Of a stretch of 38,475 nucleotides of DNA, positions 24,972-32,953 are shown piece by piece (within the stretch, counting starts at the first letter, position 1; every line of letters starts with the position of its first letter). The notes under the pieces are model-generated. The model was not told the origin of the DNA and did not search any database. It saw only the letters and a list, made by a program, of their open reading frames with translations. Source of the stretch: Streptomyces sp. McG3 (GTDB lineage: Bacteria; Actinomycetota; Actinomycetes; Streptomycetales; Streptomycetaceae); the NCBI RefSeq assembly GCF_018619185.1, contig NZ_JAAXYC010000043.1, positions 1-38,475 on the forward strand, read 5' to 3'. A program made the translations under genes and the position numbers.

Positions 24972-26131
24972 CAGAGGGTCACCTCGCGGGGGCCGTCCGG
25001 CGCGTCGGAACCGGCGGGGGTGTCCGGGGCGCCGGTCGCGGAGGCGGTCGTGTGGCCGGGGCCGGTCGTTCCCGCGACGACGTCGAGCAGACACGCGTGG
25101 TCGACGACGCCGACGAGCCGGCCGCCGTCCATCACCCGGGCGGCGGGGTCGCCGGAGCGGGAGACCGCTTCGATGGCCTCGTGGACGGTGGCCCCGGGGC
25201 GTACGGCCGGGCCGCGCTCGCTCTCCCCGGCGAGCGCGGGCCGCATGGCCGTGGCAACGGTGAGGACCTGCTCGCGCGGCACGTCGCGGACGAACTCGCG
25301 CACGTAGTCGTCGGCCGGCGAGCCCACGATCTCCTCGGGGGTGCCGAGCTGGACGATGCCGCCGTCGCGCATCAGCGCGATCCGGGTGCCGAGGCGCAGT
25401 GCCTCGCTGAGGTCGTGGGTGATGAAGACCATGGTGCGGCCCTCCTCGCGGTGCAGCCGGACCACCTCGTCCTGCATCTCTCGGCGGATCAGCGGGTCCA
25501 GCGCGCTGAACGGCTCGTCGAAGAGGAGGACGGACGGGTCGACGGCGAGCGCGCGGGCGAGCCCGACGCGCTGCTGCTGGCCGCCGGAGAGCTGCGACGG
25601 ACGGCGGTCCTCCAGACCCGCGAGACCGACCTTCGCCACCAATTCCGCCGCCTTGGAGCGGCGTTCGGCCTTGCTCAGGCCCTGGATCTCCAGGCCGTAG
25701 GCGACGTTGTCCAACACCGTGCGGTGCGGGAGCAGTCCGAAGTGCTGGAAGACCATCGCGGCGCGGTGGCGGCGGAGTTCGCGCAGCCGGGAGCGGTCCA
25801 TCGCGAGGACGTCCTCGCCGTCGATGGCGATGGTGCCGCTGGTGGGCTCGATCAGCCGGGTCAGGCAGCGTACGAGGGTCGACTTGCCGGAGCCCGACAG
25901 GCCCATGACGACGAAGACCTCGCCCTTGCGGACGTCGAAGGAGACGTCGCGCACGGCGGCGGTGCAGCCGGTGGCAGCACGCAGTTCGGCGGGCGGGAGC
26001 GCGGCGTGCTCGCCGCCGGGGATCCGGTCGGCCTTGGGGCCGAAGACCTTCCAGAGGTCGCGCACGGAGAACACGGGGTTCTCGTCGGCCCCGGTGTTCC
26101 CGGTGGCCTTGAGGGTCTCGGTTCCGGTCAT
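24971..26131 (-). CDS. proV: Glycine betaine/choline ABC transporter ATP-binding protein
   Basis: This 386-residue ProV/OpuAA-type ATPase has Walker A GLSGSGKS (77-84), the Q-loop [17 protein letters not shown], signature LSGGQ (181-185), Walker [14 protein letters not shown] (201-213) and the H-loop ITHD. A C-terminal extension (about 285-352) has a CBS-like repeat, [15 protein letters not shown] domains in this family sense ionic strength, so osmotic gating is plausible. ATG 26131 overlaps the stop of the GMC gene by four bases (ATGA). The longer frame starting at 26206 is rejected because it runs into the upstream gene. Confidence 0.93.
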   Translation of the reverse strand: MTGTETLKATGNTGADENPVFSVRDLWKVFGPKADRIPGGEHAALPPAELRAATGCTAAVRDVSFDVRKGEVFVVMGLSGSGKSTLVRCLTRLIEPTSGTIAIDGEDVLAMDRSRLRELRRHRAAMVFQHFGLLPHRTVLDNVAYGLEIQGLSKAERRSKAAELVAKVGLAGLEDRRPSQLSGGQQQRVGLARALAVDPSVLLFDEPFSALDPLIRREMQDEVVRLHREEGRTMVFITHDLSEALRLGTRIALMRDGGIVQLGTPEEIVGSPADDYVREFVRDVPREQVLTVATAMRPALAGESERGPAVRPGATVHEAIEAVSRSGDPAARVMDGGRLVGVVDHACLLDVVAGTTGPGHTTASATGAPDTPAGSDAPDGPREVTL

Positions 26132-27735
26132 CGGGCATCGCCTCCGGTGCTGGTGCTGGTGACCGGCGCGGTGGCACGCACCCGGTCCGCGAGGAGTTCG
26201 GCGCACTTCTCGCCGACCATCAGGACGCCGATCATCGGGTTGACGGCGGGCATGGTGGGGAAGACGGAGGCGTCGGCGATCCGGATGCCCTCCAGGCCCC
26301 GGATGCGCAACTGCGGGTCCACGACGGCCTGCTGGTCGTCGGCGGCGCCCATCCGGCAGGTGCCGGCCGGGTGGTAGACGGTGTGGGCGACCTTGCGTGC
26401 GTACTCGCTGATGTCCTCGTCCGAGGTGACCTCGGGCCCGGGGCAGACCTCGCGCTTGAGCCAGTGGGCCAGCGGTTCGGTGGCCGCGATCTCACGGGCG
26501 AGCTTGATGCCGTCGACCAGGGTGCGGCCGTCGTGGTCGTCCTCGTCGGTGAAGTAGCGGAAGTCCAGGGCCGGCTTGACCTCGGGGTCGGCGCTCGTGA
26601 GGTAGAGGCGGCCCCGGCTGCGCGGCTTGGGGATGTTCGGGGTCATCGACACCCCGTGCTCGGGCTTCTCGTAGCCGAGCCGCTCCGGGTTGTCGGTGAA
26701 CGGGATCTGGTAGAAGTGGAACATCAGGTCCGGGCCCCGGGATCCGGGGTCGCGGCGGACGAAGAGTCCCGCGTCGGAGTCCATCGCGGAGTTCTCCGGG
26801 ATGGGCCCGTCGGTCTCCCAGACGATGACGGACTCGGGGTGGTCGAGCAGGTTCTCGCCGACGCCCGGAAGGTCGTGGCGTACGTCGATGCCCAGTGCCG
26901 CCAGGTCCTCGCGCGGACCGATCCCGGAGTGCAGCAGCAGCCGGGGCGTGTCCACCGCGCCCGCGCAGACGATGACTTCGCGGGCGGCGCGCAGCAGGAT
27001 CTCCTCGCCGTCCTTCGTCCGCACGTGTACGCCGGTGGCGCGGGTGCCGTCGAACTCCAGCCGGTACGCCCAGGTCTCCAGCAGGATCCGCAGGTTGGGG
27101 CGGTCGCCGGCCTCGATGTGCGGATGGAGGTAGGCGACCGAGGCGGAGGAGCGCTTGTTGTTCTCGGGGTGGTAGGCGAGGTCGAAGAAGCCGACGCCCT
27201 CGTGGAACGGCTCGCTGTTGAAGCTGTCCACGCGCGGGACCCCGGCCGCCTGCTGGGCGGCGTCGACGAAGTCGCGGGCGATGGCGTTGCGGTCCTTCTC
27301 GTCGACCGGGACGATGTTGTTGCGCAGCTTGGCGAAGTACGGGTCCATCGCGGTCGCGCCCCAGCCCTCGGCGCCCGCCTCGGCCCACTCGTCCCAGTCG
27401 CCGGGCAGCGGCTTGAAGCTGATGAGGGTGTTGTGCGAGGAGCACCCGCCGAGGACCCGGGCCCGGCTGTGCCGGATGTGGGAGTTGCCGCGCGGCTGCT
27501 CGGTGGTGGGGTAGTCGTAGTCGAGGTCGCCGCCGAGCAGGCCGAGCCAGCGCCGCAGGGTCAGCACGTCGTCGCGGTCGATGTCGGTGGGGCCGCCCTC
27601 GATGACGGTGACGGTGACGTCCGGGTCCTCGGTGAGCCGGGAGGCGATGACCGATCCGGCGGTGCCGCCGCCGACGATCACGTAGTCGGCCACGGGGCCG
27701 TCGGGGACAGCGGTGCTGCGGGGGGTGGAGGGCAT
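26128..27735 (-). CDS. betA: GMC family choline dehydrogenase
   Basis: This 535-residue flavoprotein oxidises choline to betaine aldehyde. It has the N-terminal FAD motif [18 protein letters not shown], the GMC signatures around [14 protein letters not shown] and [17 protein letters not shown], and the C-terminal active-site region [13 protein letters not shown] (catalytic His) and [17 protein letters not shown]. The length matches BetA. AAGGAG precedes ATG 27735 at about ten bases. It lies between betB and proV with overlapping stop/start to proV, which supports choline rather than another alcohol as substrate. Confidence 0.9.
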   Translation of the reverse strand: MPSTPRSTAVPDGPVADYVIVGGGTAGSVIASRLTEDPDVTVTVIEGGPTDIDRDDVLTLRRWLGLLGGDLDYDYPTTEQPRGNSHIRHSRARVLGGCSSHNTLISFKPLPGDWDEWAEAGAEGWGATAMDPYFAKLRNNIVPVDEKDRNAIARDFVDAAQQAAGVPRVDSFNSEPFHEGVGFFDLAYHPENNKRSSASVAYLHPHIEAGDRPNLRILLETWAYRLEFDGTRATGVHVRTKDGEEILLRAAREVIVCAGAVDTPRLLLHSGIGPREDLAALGIDVRHDLPGVGENLLDHPESVIVWETDGPIPENSAMDSDAGLFVRRDPGSRGPDLMFHFYQIPFTDNPERLGYEKPEHGVSMTPNIPKPRSRGRLYLTSADPEVKPALDFRYFTDEDDHDGRTLVDGIKLAREIAATEPLAHWLKREVCPGPEVTSDEDISEYARKVAHTVYHPAGTCRMGAADDQQAVVDPQLRIRGLEGIRIADASVFPTMPAVNPMIGVLMVGEKCAELLADRVRATAPVTSTSTGGDAR

Positions 27736-27793
27736 CGGTCACTGCTCCTTCTGCAAGGTTCGTGCGTGTACGTGGTGCTGCGAACAGCCGGGC

Positions 27794-27825
27794 GGGACCG
27801 GACGGCGGGTGTTCCGTCCGGCCCC
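27794..27825 (-). promoter_or_regulatory. Hairpin between betB and betA
   Basis: CCGGACGG and CCGTCCGG form a perfect 8-bp stem with an 8-base loop, extended by three G-C pairs after one mismatch. It stands nine bases after the betB stop, within the operon. It may be a partial terminator or an mRNA processing/stability element that sets the ratio of BetB to the downstream products. Confidence 0.45.
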
Positions 27826-27833
27826 CGCAGGCT

Positions 27834-29336
27834 TCAGCCGGCGAACCAGCGCTGGGGGCGCGGATTCAGGTTCTGGTAGATGTGCTTGGACTCGCGGTAC
27901 TCGGCGAGCCCCGTCGGGCCGAGCTCGCGCCCCGTGCCGGACTTTCCGAAGCCGCCCCACTCGGCCTGCGGCAGGTAGGGGTGGTAGTCGTTGATCCACA
28001 CGGTGCCGTGGCGCAGCCGCCCGGCGACCCGGCGGGCCCGGCCCGCGTCGGTCGTCCAGACGGCGCCCGCGAGGCCGTAGTCGGTGTCGTTGGCCAGCGT
28101 GATGGCCTCTTCCTCGGTACGGAAGGTCTCGACGGTGAGAATCGGGCCGAAGGTCTCCTCGCGGACCACCCGCATCTCCCGGTGGCAGCCGTCGAGGACG
28201 GTCGGCCGGTAGAAGTAGCCGCCCTCGGGCCGTACGTCGCTGGGGGCCGGGCGTTCGCCGCCGGCCCGGACGACGGCGCCCTCCTCGCGGGCGGAGGCGA
28301 CGTACGCCTCGACCTTGGCGAGCTGCTGGGCGGAGACGAGGGGGCCGCACTCGACGCCGTCGAAGGTGCCCCGGCCGAGGCGGATGGCGTCGGCGCGGCG
28401 GGCCAGCTCGGTGACGAACCGCTCGCTGACCGAGTCCTGGACGATCAGCCGGGCCCCGGCGGAGCAGACCTGGCCGCTGTGGAAGAACGCGGCGTTCAGT
28501 GCCTGGTCGACGGCGGTGTCGAAGCCCTCGTCGGTGGCGCAGGCGTCGGCGAAGACCACGTTGGGGTTCTTGCCGCCCAGCTCCAGGGCGACCTTCTTCA
28601 CGGTCGGCGCGGCGGCCCGGGCCACCTTCGTACCGCTGGCGAGGCCGCCGGTGAAGGAGACCAGGTCGACGTCGGGGTGCTCGGACAGCCGGGCGCCCAC
28701 CGGGTCGCCCGCGCCGGTGACGAGGTTGGCCGCGCCGTCGGGAAGACCGGCTTCGGAGAGCAGCCGGATCAGGTGGACCGTGGAGAGCGGGGTGACCTCG
28801 CTGGGCTTGAGCACGAAGGTGTTGCCGGCGGCGAGGGCCGGGGCGATCTTCCAGCTGGCCTGCAGGAGCGGGTAGTTCCAGGGGGCGATCAGGGCGCAGA
28901 CGCCGACGGGCTCGTGGACGACGATGCTGTGGACATCGGGGTCGCCCGCGTCGACGACCCGGCCGCCGCTCTCGTTCATCACGAGGTCGGCGAAGTAGCG
29001 GAAGGCTCCTGTGACGTCGTCGACGTCGACCCGGCCCTCTTCGAGGGTCTTGCCGGTGTCGCGGCTCTCGGTGATCGCGATCTCCTCGCGGTCACGCTGG
29101 AGCAGCTCGGCGACCCGGCGCAGCAACCCGGCCCGCTCGGCGACGGGCTTGTGCGGCCAGGGGCCGTCGTCGAAGGCGCGCCGCGCCGCCGCGATCGCGG
29201 CATCGGCGTCCTCGGCCCCGCCCTCCGCGACGACGGCCAGGACCGTGGCGTCGGCGGGGTCGATGACCTCGCGCGTCGCGCCTGATCCGGCGGCCCGCCA
29301 GGTGCCGTCGATGTGGATGGTTTCGAGCGCCGACAT
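27834..29336 (-). CDS. betB: Betaine aldehyde dehydrogenase (aldehyde dehydrogenase family)
   Basis: This 500-residue NAD(P)-dependent enzyme oxidises betaine aldehyde to glycine betaine. Conserved residues are Asn in APWNYP (N154), the general base Glu in LELGGKNPNVVF (E252) and the nucleophile Cys in HSGQVCSAG (C291). The coenzyme-loop segment reads SFTGGLASGTK, a small departure from the usual FTGS. ATG 29336 fits the family start; GGAAGG lies about 11 bases before it, and a longer GTG-initiated frame to 29471 is not supported. It is the first gene of the osmoprotectant operon. Confidence 0.92.
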   Translation of the reverse strand: MSALETIHIDGTWRAAGSGATREVIDPADATVLAVVAEGGAEDADAAIAAARRAFDDGPWPHKPVAERAGLLRRVAELLQRDREEIAITESRDTGKTLEEGRVDVDDVTGAFRYFADLVMNESGGRVVDAGDPDVHSIVVHEPVGVCALIAPWNYPLLQASWKIAPALAAGNTFVLKPSEVTPLSTVHLIRLLSEAGLPDGAANLVTGAGDPVGARLSEHPDVDLVSFTGGLASGTKVARAAAPTVKKVALELGGKNPNVVFADACATDEGFDTAVDQALNAAFFHSGQVCSAGARLIVQDSVSERFVTELARRADAIRLGRGTFDGVECGPLVSAQQLAKVEAYVASAREEGAVVRAGGERPAPSDVRPEGGYFYRPTVLDGCHREMRVVREETFGPILTVETFRTEEEAITLANDTDYGLAGAVWTTDAGRARRVAGRLRHGTVWINDYHPYLPQAEWGGFGKSGTGRELGPTGLAEYRESKHIYQNLNPRPQRWFAG

Positions 29337-29467
29337 GTCGATTTTCGCCTTCCGTGCCTGAAATGCCCCCTCCGGTTCGGCCGGGGCGTGCTGCGCGGTG
29401 AACCGGGGTACGGCCGCACCAGCGGCCTGGACCCCTCCCCGGTCCGGCGAAATGTATGCCGAGAATT

Positions 29468-29480
29468 TCACTCAGAGTGA
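29468..29480. promoter_or_regulatory. 13-bp palindrome in the betB upstream region
   Basis: TCACTC-A-GAGTGA is a perfect palindrome 132 bases upstream of the betB start, in the AT-richest part of the 211-base gap between betB and the HExxH gene. On the minus strand CATACATTT, a possible -10 region, lies just downstream. It is a candidate operator for a BetI-like or other regulator; none is encoded nearby. Confidence 0.35.
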
Positions 29481-29547
29481 TGCGCCTCACGCGTGCAGGC
29501 CTCCCCGAGGGGCTCCCGAACTCCCCGTGCGGGCGGCCCGGTGCTGG

Positions 29548-31458
29548 TCAGGCGGGTGGTCGTGGGGCAGCCAGCCAGTGGGCAGCGTGCTCCCACACCT
29601 CCGGCCCCTCCCCCGCGACAGCGGCGGCGAACCGCTCCGGGCGGGCGAGGAGCCGCCGGTGGCCGGGGTGGAGCGCGGTGTGCGCCAGCAGCCAGCCCGC
29701 CAGCGGATGGGGATCCCCCGGCGCCTCGGACCAGCGCTCCCGGTACGCCTCCCGTGCCGCGGCGGCCTCCCCCCGGACCAGCAGCACATCGGCGCGGACC
29801 GGTGGCGTGGCCCGGGGGCGCCCGCCGCGGGCGACCGTGACCGACGCGGCGTCCACAGCGGCGTCCGGAGCGGCGACCGACGCGAAGTCCGGCCCGATGT
29901 CCGGAACGGTGACGTCCAGGGCGCTGTCCGGCGCGATGTCCGGGCGGAGGTACAGCGCGCCCCGCGCGTCCTGCCAGTGGGGACGTTCCGAGGCCGGGAC
30001 GAACAGGGGCTGCCGTACGGGCGGCGGCGGAGCCCCCGTGCGCAGCGCCGCGCCCAGACCGGCCCGCTCCTCGTCCGCGCACCGCAGATTGCGCAGCCGC
30101 CACTCGACCCGGTGGCCGGCCGCCGCCGCCCGGGCCCGGGCCACGGCCCGCCCGTCCACGGGTTCGCGGAGCCAGCCGTCGACGGTGCGGGTGAGTCCAT
30201 GGACGAGCCGGCGGCCGGGCCCGGTGAGCACGGCGCGGGTCGCCAGGGTCCGCAGGACCGTACGGGTCTGGATGCGGCGGAGCGCGAACCGGAAGGGTGC
30301 CAGGTCCAGCGGATCGGCCGCCCGGTCCCCGATCCGGTCCCGCCAGAATCCGGCGACGCCGACGAAGGCGTACGCCCCGTGGAGAAGTCCCGGCAGATGA
30401 CGCGGGTCCGGGCGCCACGGGGCGTAGTGCTCCTCCTCCCGATCGTCGTCGAGCATCGCGAAGAGGTGCAGCAGCGCGCCGAGTTTGCTGTGCTGGAACT
30501 CGTGGACCATCGTCTCCGCGAGCGCCGCGCCGTCCGGTGGCCGGGCCACCACCATGGACCCGAACGCGTCGGCGGTGGACGCGCTGAGCCCGGCGACGGG
30601 GCCGTGTCGCAGCCGTCCGGGCCAGGGCACGATGCGCCCGATCTCCTCGGGGCGCAGGGTGCCCGGCCCCGTACCGCCGGAACGCCCGCCGGGGCCGGAG
30701 GCGGGGCCGAGCAGCGCGACCGCCTCGGCGAAGAGGCGCTGCCAGACGTCGAGTTCGCGCGGGGTGAGGCGTCGGGGCGGGATCGGCCGGTCGAGGTCGC
30801 GGTACGGGTCGATGTCGTCCAGGGCGACCTCGGGCCCGCCCGGCCGGACCGGCAGCCGGTGCGTCGGCCACCACAGGGCGCTCTGCGGCGCGGTGAGCGG
30901 CCGCACGGTCAGCGGTTGCGCCCCGGTGCCCCGCCCGGTCGGGACGAGGAGCAACTCCCCCTCCCGTACCCGCGCGTGGACCGGCTGGAAGCCCAGCAGC
31001 GGGGTGCCCGGCAGCCGGGCGAGGCCGAGCGTCGGCAGGGCCACCGCGCCCTCCCTCGCGGGCACGACGAGGTCCGCCGCCGTCCCGGCCCTCAGCGCGG
31101 CCACCACGGCGACGCCGGCCAGGTGTCCGGCGTCCACCCAGAGCGGCGAGCCGACGAAGGTACCGTGCAGGCGGCGCAGCGCGTGGGCGAGCCAGCTCCC
31201 CACCTGCGGACTGAGCAGCAACTCCTCCACGCAGCCCGGCCTTCGGACCTCGGACTGTTCCGCGGTCCGCCAGATGGCGCCCAGGTCGGCGGGTCCGAGA
31301 AGCGCGGGCCGCTCCTCCAGCCGGCTCAACAACTCCCGCAGCAGTACGAGGCGTCGGGACCGTTCGCCCTGCACGAGGAAGCCGACGGCCTCCGCCGAAC
31401 CACCGCCCGCCGCGAGTTCGTCGAACCAGTGGCCGGGCATCCGCGTCGGTCTGTGCAC
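29548..31458 (-). CDS. HExxH motif protein (putative 2-oxoglutarate-dependent peptide beta-hydroxylase)
   Basis: This 636-residue protein begins with an FDELAAGGG...LLREL segment typical of the actinobacterial HExxH motif family. It has MVHEFQHSKLGALLHL in the middle (HEFQH at 319-323) and a C-terminal helical region with a TPR-like repeat (LLVRGEAAAAREAYRERW). This family, first named for its HExxH motif and associated with FxSxx-COOH peptides, is now annotated as 2-oxoglutarate/HExxH-type peptide beta-hydroxylase, in which the histidines bind iron rather than a protease zinc. GTG 31458 is chosen because GAGGAG precedes it at five bases and the family N-terminus follows. It is the last gene of a five-gene operon, 65 bases after the small peptide gene. 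Confidence 0.8.
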   Translation of the reverse strand: MHRPTRMPGHWFDELAAGGGSAEAVGFLVQGERSRRLVLLRELLSRLEERPALLGPADLGAIWRTAEQSEVRRPGCVEELLLSPQVGSWLAHALRRLHGTFVGSPLWVDAGHLAGVAVVAALRAGTAADLVVPAREGAVALPTLGLARLPGTPLLGFQPVHARVREGELLLVPTGRGTGAQPLTVRPLTAPQSALWWPTHRLPVRPGGPEVALDDIDPYRDLDRPIPPRRLTPRELDVWQRLFAEAVALLGPASGPGGRSGGTGPGTLRPEEIGRIVPWPGRLRHGPVAGLSASTADAFGSMVVARPPDGAALAETMVHEFQHSKLGALLHLFAMLDDDREEEHYAPWRPDPRHLPGLLHGAYAFVGVAGFWRDRIGDRAADPLDLAPFRFALRRIQTRTVLRTLATRAVLTGPGRRLVHGLTRTVDGWLREPVDGRAVARARAAAAGHRVEWRLRNLRCADEERAGLGAALRTGAPPPPVRQPLFVPASERPHWQDARGALYLRPDIAPDSALDVTVPDIGPDFASVAAPDAAVDAASVTVARGGRPRATPPVRADVLLVRGEAAAAREAYRERWSEAPGDPHPLAGWLLAHTALHPGHRRLLARPERFAAAVAGEGPEVWEHAAHWLAAPRPPA

Positions 31459-31523
31459 CCGCGCTCCTCTGTCGTGGTCCCGACGTGACCCGCGGGGCCT
31501 CTCCCGGGCGGGCCGCACAGCGC

Positions 31524-31742
31524 TCAGTCGGCGCGAGCGGTGGGGGGTTCGGACAGCGTGCTGGTACGCGCTCTTCGGATCTCGTCCAGCAGACGCTGTC
31601 CGGGCGCGGGAGCGAGGGCGCGCACGGTGGCGACGCCCACCTCCGCGAGGTCCGCCACATCGGACTCCAGGTAGTCGACCGGATCACCGGCCGATGCCGT
31701 CTGCTGCAAGGCCTTTTCCCCCTTCTCGGTCCGGCGGCACAC
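31524..31742 (-). CDS. Small peptide, candidate RiPP precursor (FxSxx-like leader without FxSxx end)
   Basis: This 72-residue peptide starts at GTG 31742; a TTG twelve codons in, at 31709, is an alternative. Its middle, SDVADLAEVGVATVRALAP and QRLLDEIRRAR, follows the acidic/hydrophobic leader pattern of FxSxx-COOH precursors (D-L-x-x-V, then L-x-x-x-I). The C-terminus, RTSTLSEPPTARAD, contains no Phe and does not end FxSxx. It lies directly before the HExxH hydroxylase gene, where a substrate peptide would be expected. Ser/Thr/Asp/Arg in the tail are possible modification sites. No cysteine occurs in the C-terminal half. The precursor role is inferred. Confidence 0.6.
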   Translation of the reverse strand: MCRRTEKGEKALQQTASAGDPVDYLESDVADLAEVGVATVRALAPAPGQRLLDEIRRARTSTLSEPPTARAD

Positions 31743-31762
31743 GATGCCACCTGTCCCTTCCC

Positions 31763-31791
31763 ATCATGACGAATGGGCCGCCTTCCGGAAA
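31763..31791 (-). promoter_or_regulatory. Possible internal promoter for the small peptide gene
   Basis: On the minus strand TTTCCG, a 17-base spacer and CATGAT precede the GTG start by about 20 bases, and AGGGACAGG lies between. This would allow the precursor and hydroxylase genes to be expressed above the upstream genes. The -35 is weak. Confidence 0.3.
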
Positions 31792-31792
31792 C

Positions 31793-31818
31793 CCGTGCGA
31801 TCACGCCGTACGATCACG
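31793..31818. repeat. Two tandem 13-bp copies at the caspase stop codon
   Basis: CCGTGCGATCACG is followed directly by CCGTACGATCACG, one mismatch apart. The second copy covers the stop codon of the caspase-like gene. The repeat sits upstream of the possible promoter of the small peptide gene and may be a binding site, or a simple duplication. Confidence 0.6.
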
Positions 31819-32953
31819 GACCCGGCGGGCCGGCCCCGTCCTCGGCCAGGAACTCCCGCAGGGCTTGCTCCAGTTCGACCGCCCTGCCGGGGTCGTCGTC
31901 GAGCAGGGTGACGGCCCGGTAGAGGTCCCAAGGCCCCTCCGGGCGCCGCCGCAGCGTCCGCAGAATGCCCAGGATGTCCGTACGGGGCACCGCGTGCCGC
32001 GGCATCCGCGCCACCAGCACCGGGTCCAGCTCCCCGACCATCGTCTGGCGTTCGTCCCGGTCGCTCATCAGCGGGTAGGCGAGGAGCGCCTCGACCACCC
32101 GGACAAGCCCGCCGCCCGTCCGGTCGGGTCCGGGGCGGACTCCGTTCGCCGACGGCGGTGTCGCCGGACGGGCGGGCAGATGCTCCGCGTGGCCGGGGCG
32201 GTGCAGTTGGAGCGTGGGGAGCTGGGTGTGGCTCTCCTCGGCGCGCAGCCGGTCGAACCGGTTGCGGACGGCCGCGAAGAGCGCCTCCGGGTCGGGAGCA
32301 GGACCGCCGGGCAGGGCGGCCAGCTCGCGCAGGAGGATGTCCGAGAAGACGCCCAGGCCGCGCACGGGGTCGTTGGCCGCGCGCTGCCCCCGGTCGGCGG
32401 CCAGCAGCACGTTCTGCCGGTGCACGCGCAGTCGCTGCCCGGCGGGGAGGCTCCCGTCCGGGATCGTGACCGCCGGGCGGTGGCGCTCCTCGAAGGTCCG
32501 GCAGGCGTCCACGACCCAGTTCTGCTCCGTGAAGCCGGGCAGGACATCGCTGCTCAGGCGGCGGCGGGCGGACTCCAGGTCGATGTTGCGGCGGTCGGCG
32601 TCGGTGGCGTCGGCGCAGTAGAGCCGCAGGTGTTCGTCCCGGTCGAGAACGCCGTGCCCGCCCCACCAGACCCAGAGCACGTCCCCCTGCCGGGAGGGCA
32701 GTTCGTGGACCAGGACCCGCCGCAGGGTCTCGTGGTCGGCGGCGCGGTGGCCGGCGACGGTGACCGTCCCCTCCGCCGGGGCGAGGTGCAGCAGGATGTT
32801 GGCGTCCGGTACGCCCGTGGACCGCAGCCAGTCCCGGAAGCGCAGTGCGTCGCGGACCGGCCCCGGCAGCGTCCAGCGCGGGCCCGCCGCATAGGCCTCG
32901 ACGCCGACGACGAGCGCCACCACCCGCGCCGGGTCGACACCGCCCGCGCTCAC
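31814..32953 (-). CDS. Caspase-like protease with C-terminal effector-associated-like domain
   Basis: The 379-residue protein starts with a caspase-fold domain (about residues 9-250): VVALVVGVEAY, then DVLWVWWGGHG with catalytic His100, and NWVVDACRTF with catalytic Cys151. Both catalytic residues are present, so it should be active, cutting after specific residues. The C-terminal 90 residues (about 283-370, VRVVEALLAYPLMSDRDERQ onward) are helical and resemble effector-associated domain 2, an adaptor found in bacterial STAND/caspase conflict systems. GTG 32953 overlaps the hydrolase stop by four bases. Its substrate could be the TPR protein, the hydrolase or the small peptide (inference). 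Confidence 0.82.
   Translation of the reverse strand: MSAGGVDPARVVALVVGVEAYAAGPRWTLPGPVRDALRFRDWLRSTGVPDANILLHLAPAEGTVTVAGHRAADHETLRRVLVHELPSRQGDVLWVWWGGHGVLDRDEHLRLYCADATDADRRNIDLESARRRLSSDVLPGFTEQNWVVDACRTFEERHRPAVTIPDGSLPAGQRLRVHRQNVLLAADRGQRAANDPVRGLGVFSDILLRELAALPGGPAPDPEALFAAVRNRFDRLRAEESHTQLPTLQLHRPGHAEHLPARPATPPSANGVRPGPDRTGGGLVRVVEALLAYPLMSDRDERQTMVGELDPVLVARMPRHAVPRTDILGILRTLRRRPEGPWDLYRAVTLLDDDPGRAVELEQALREFLAEDGAGPPGP

Noticed and set aside
22785..29285. Long plus-strand ORFs opposite the bet/pro operon
   Set aside because: Low-complexity Gly/Asp/Arg-rich translations mirror the codon bias of the true minus-strand genes.
29548..31458. Zinc metalloprotease reading of the HEFQH motif
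   Set aside because: HExxH alone would allow it, but the N-terminal and C-terminal layout and the operon context match the HExxH peptide-hydroxylase family; a protease remains possible if homology fails.
31743..31770. ATG-initiated 27-codon ORF starting at about 31768 on the minus strand, ahead of the small peptide
   Set aside because: It is out of frame with the peptide, has no clear ribosome site and ends inside it; it was not strong enough to call a leader.
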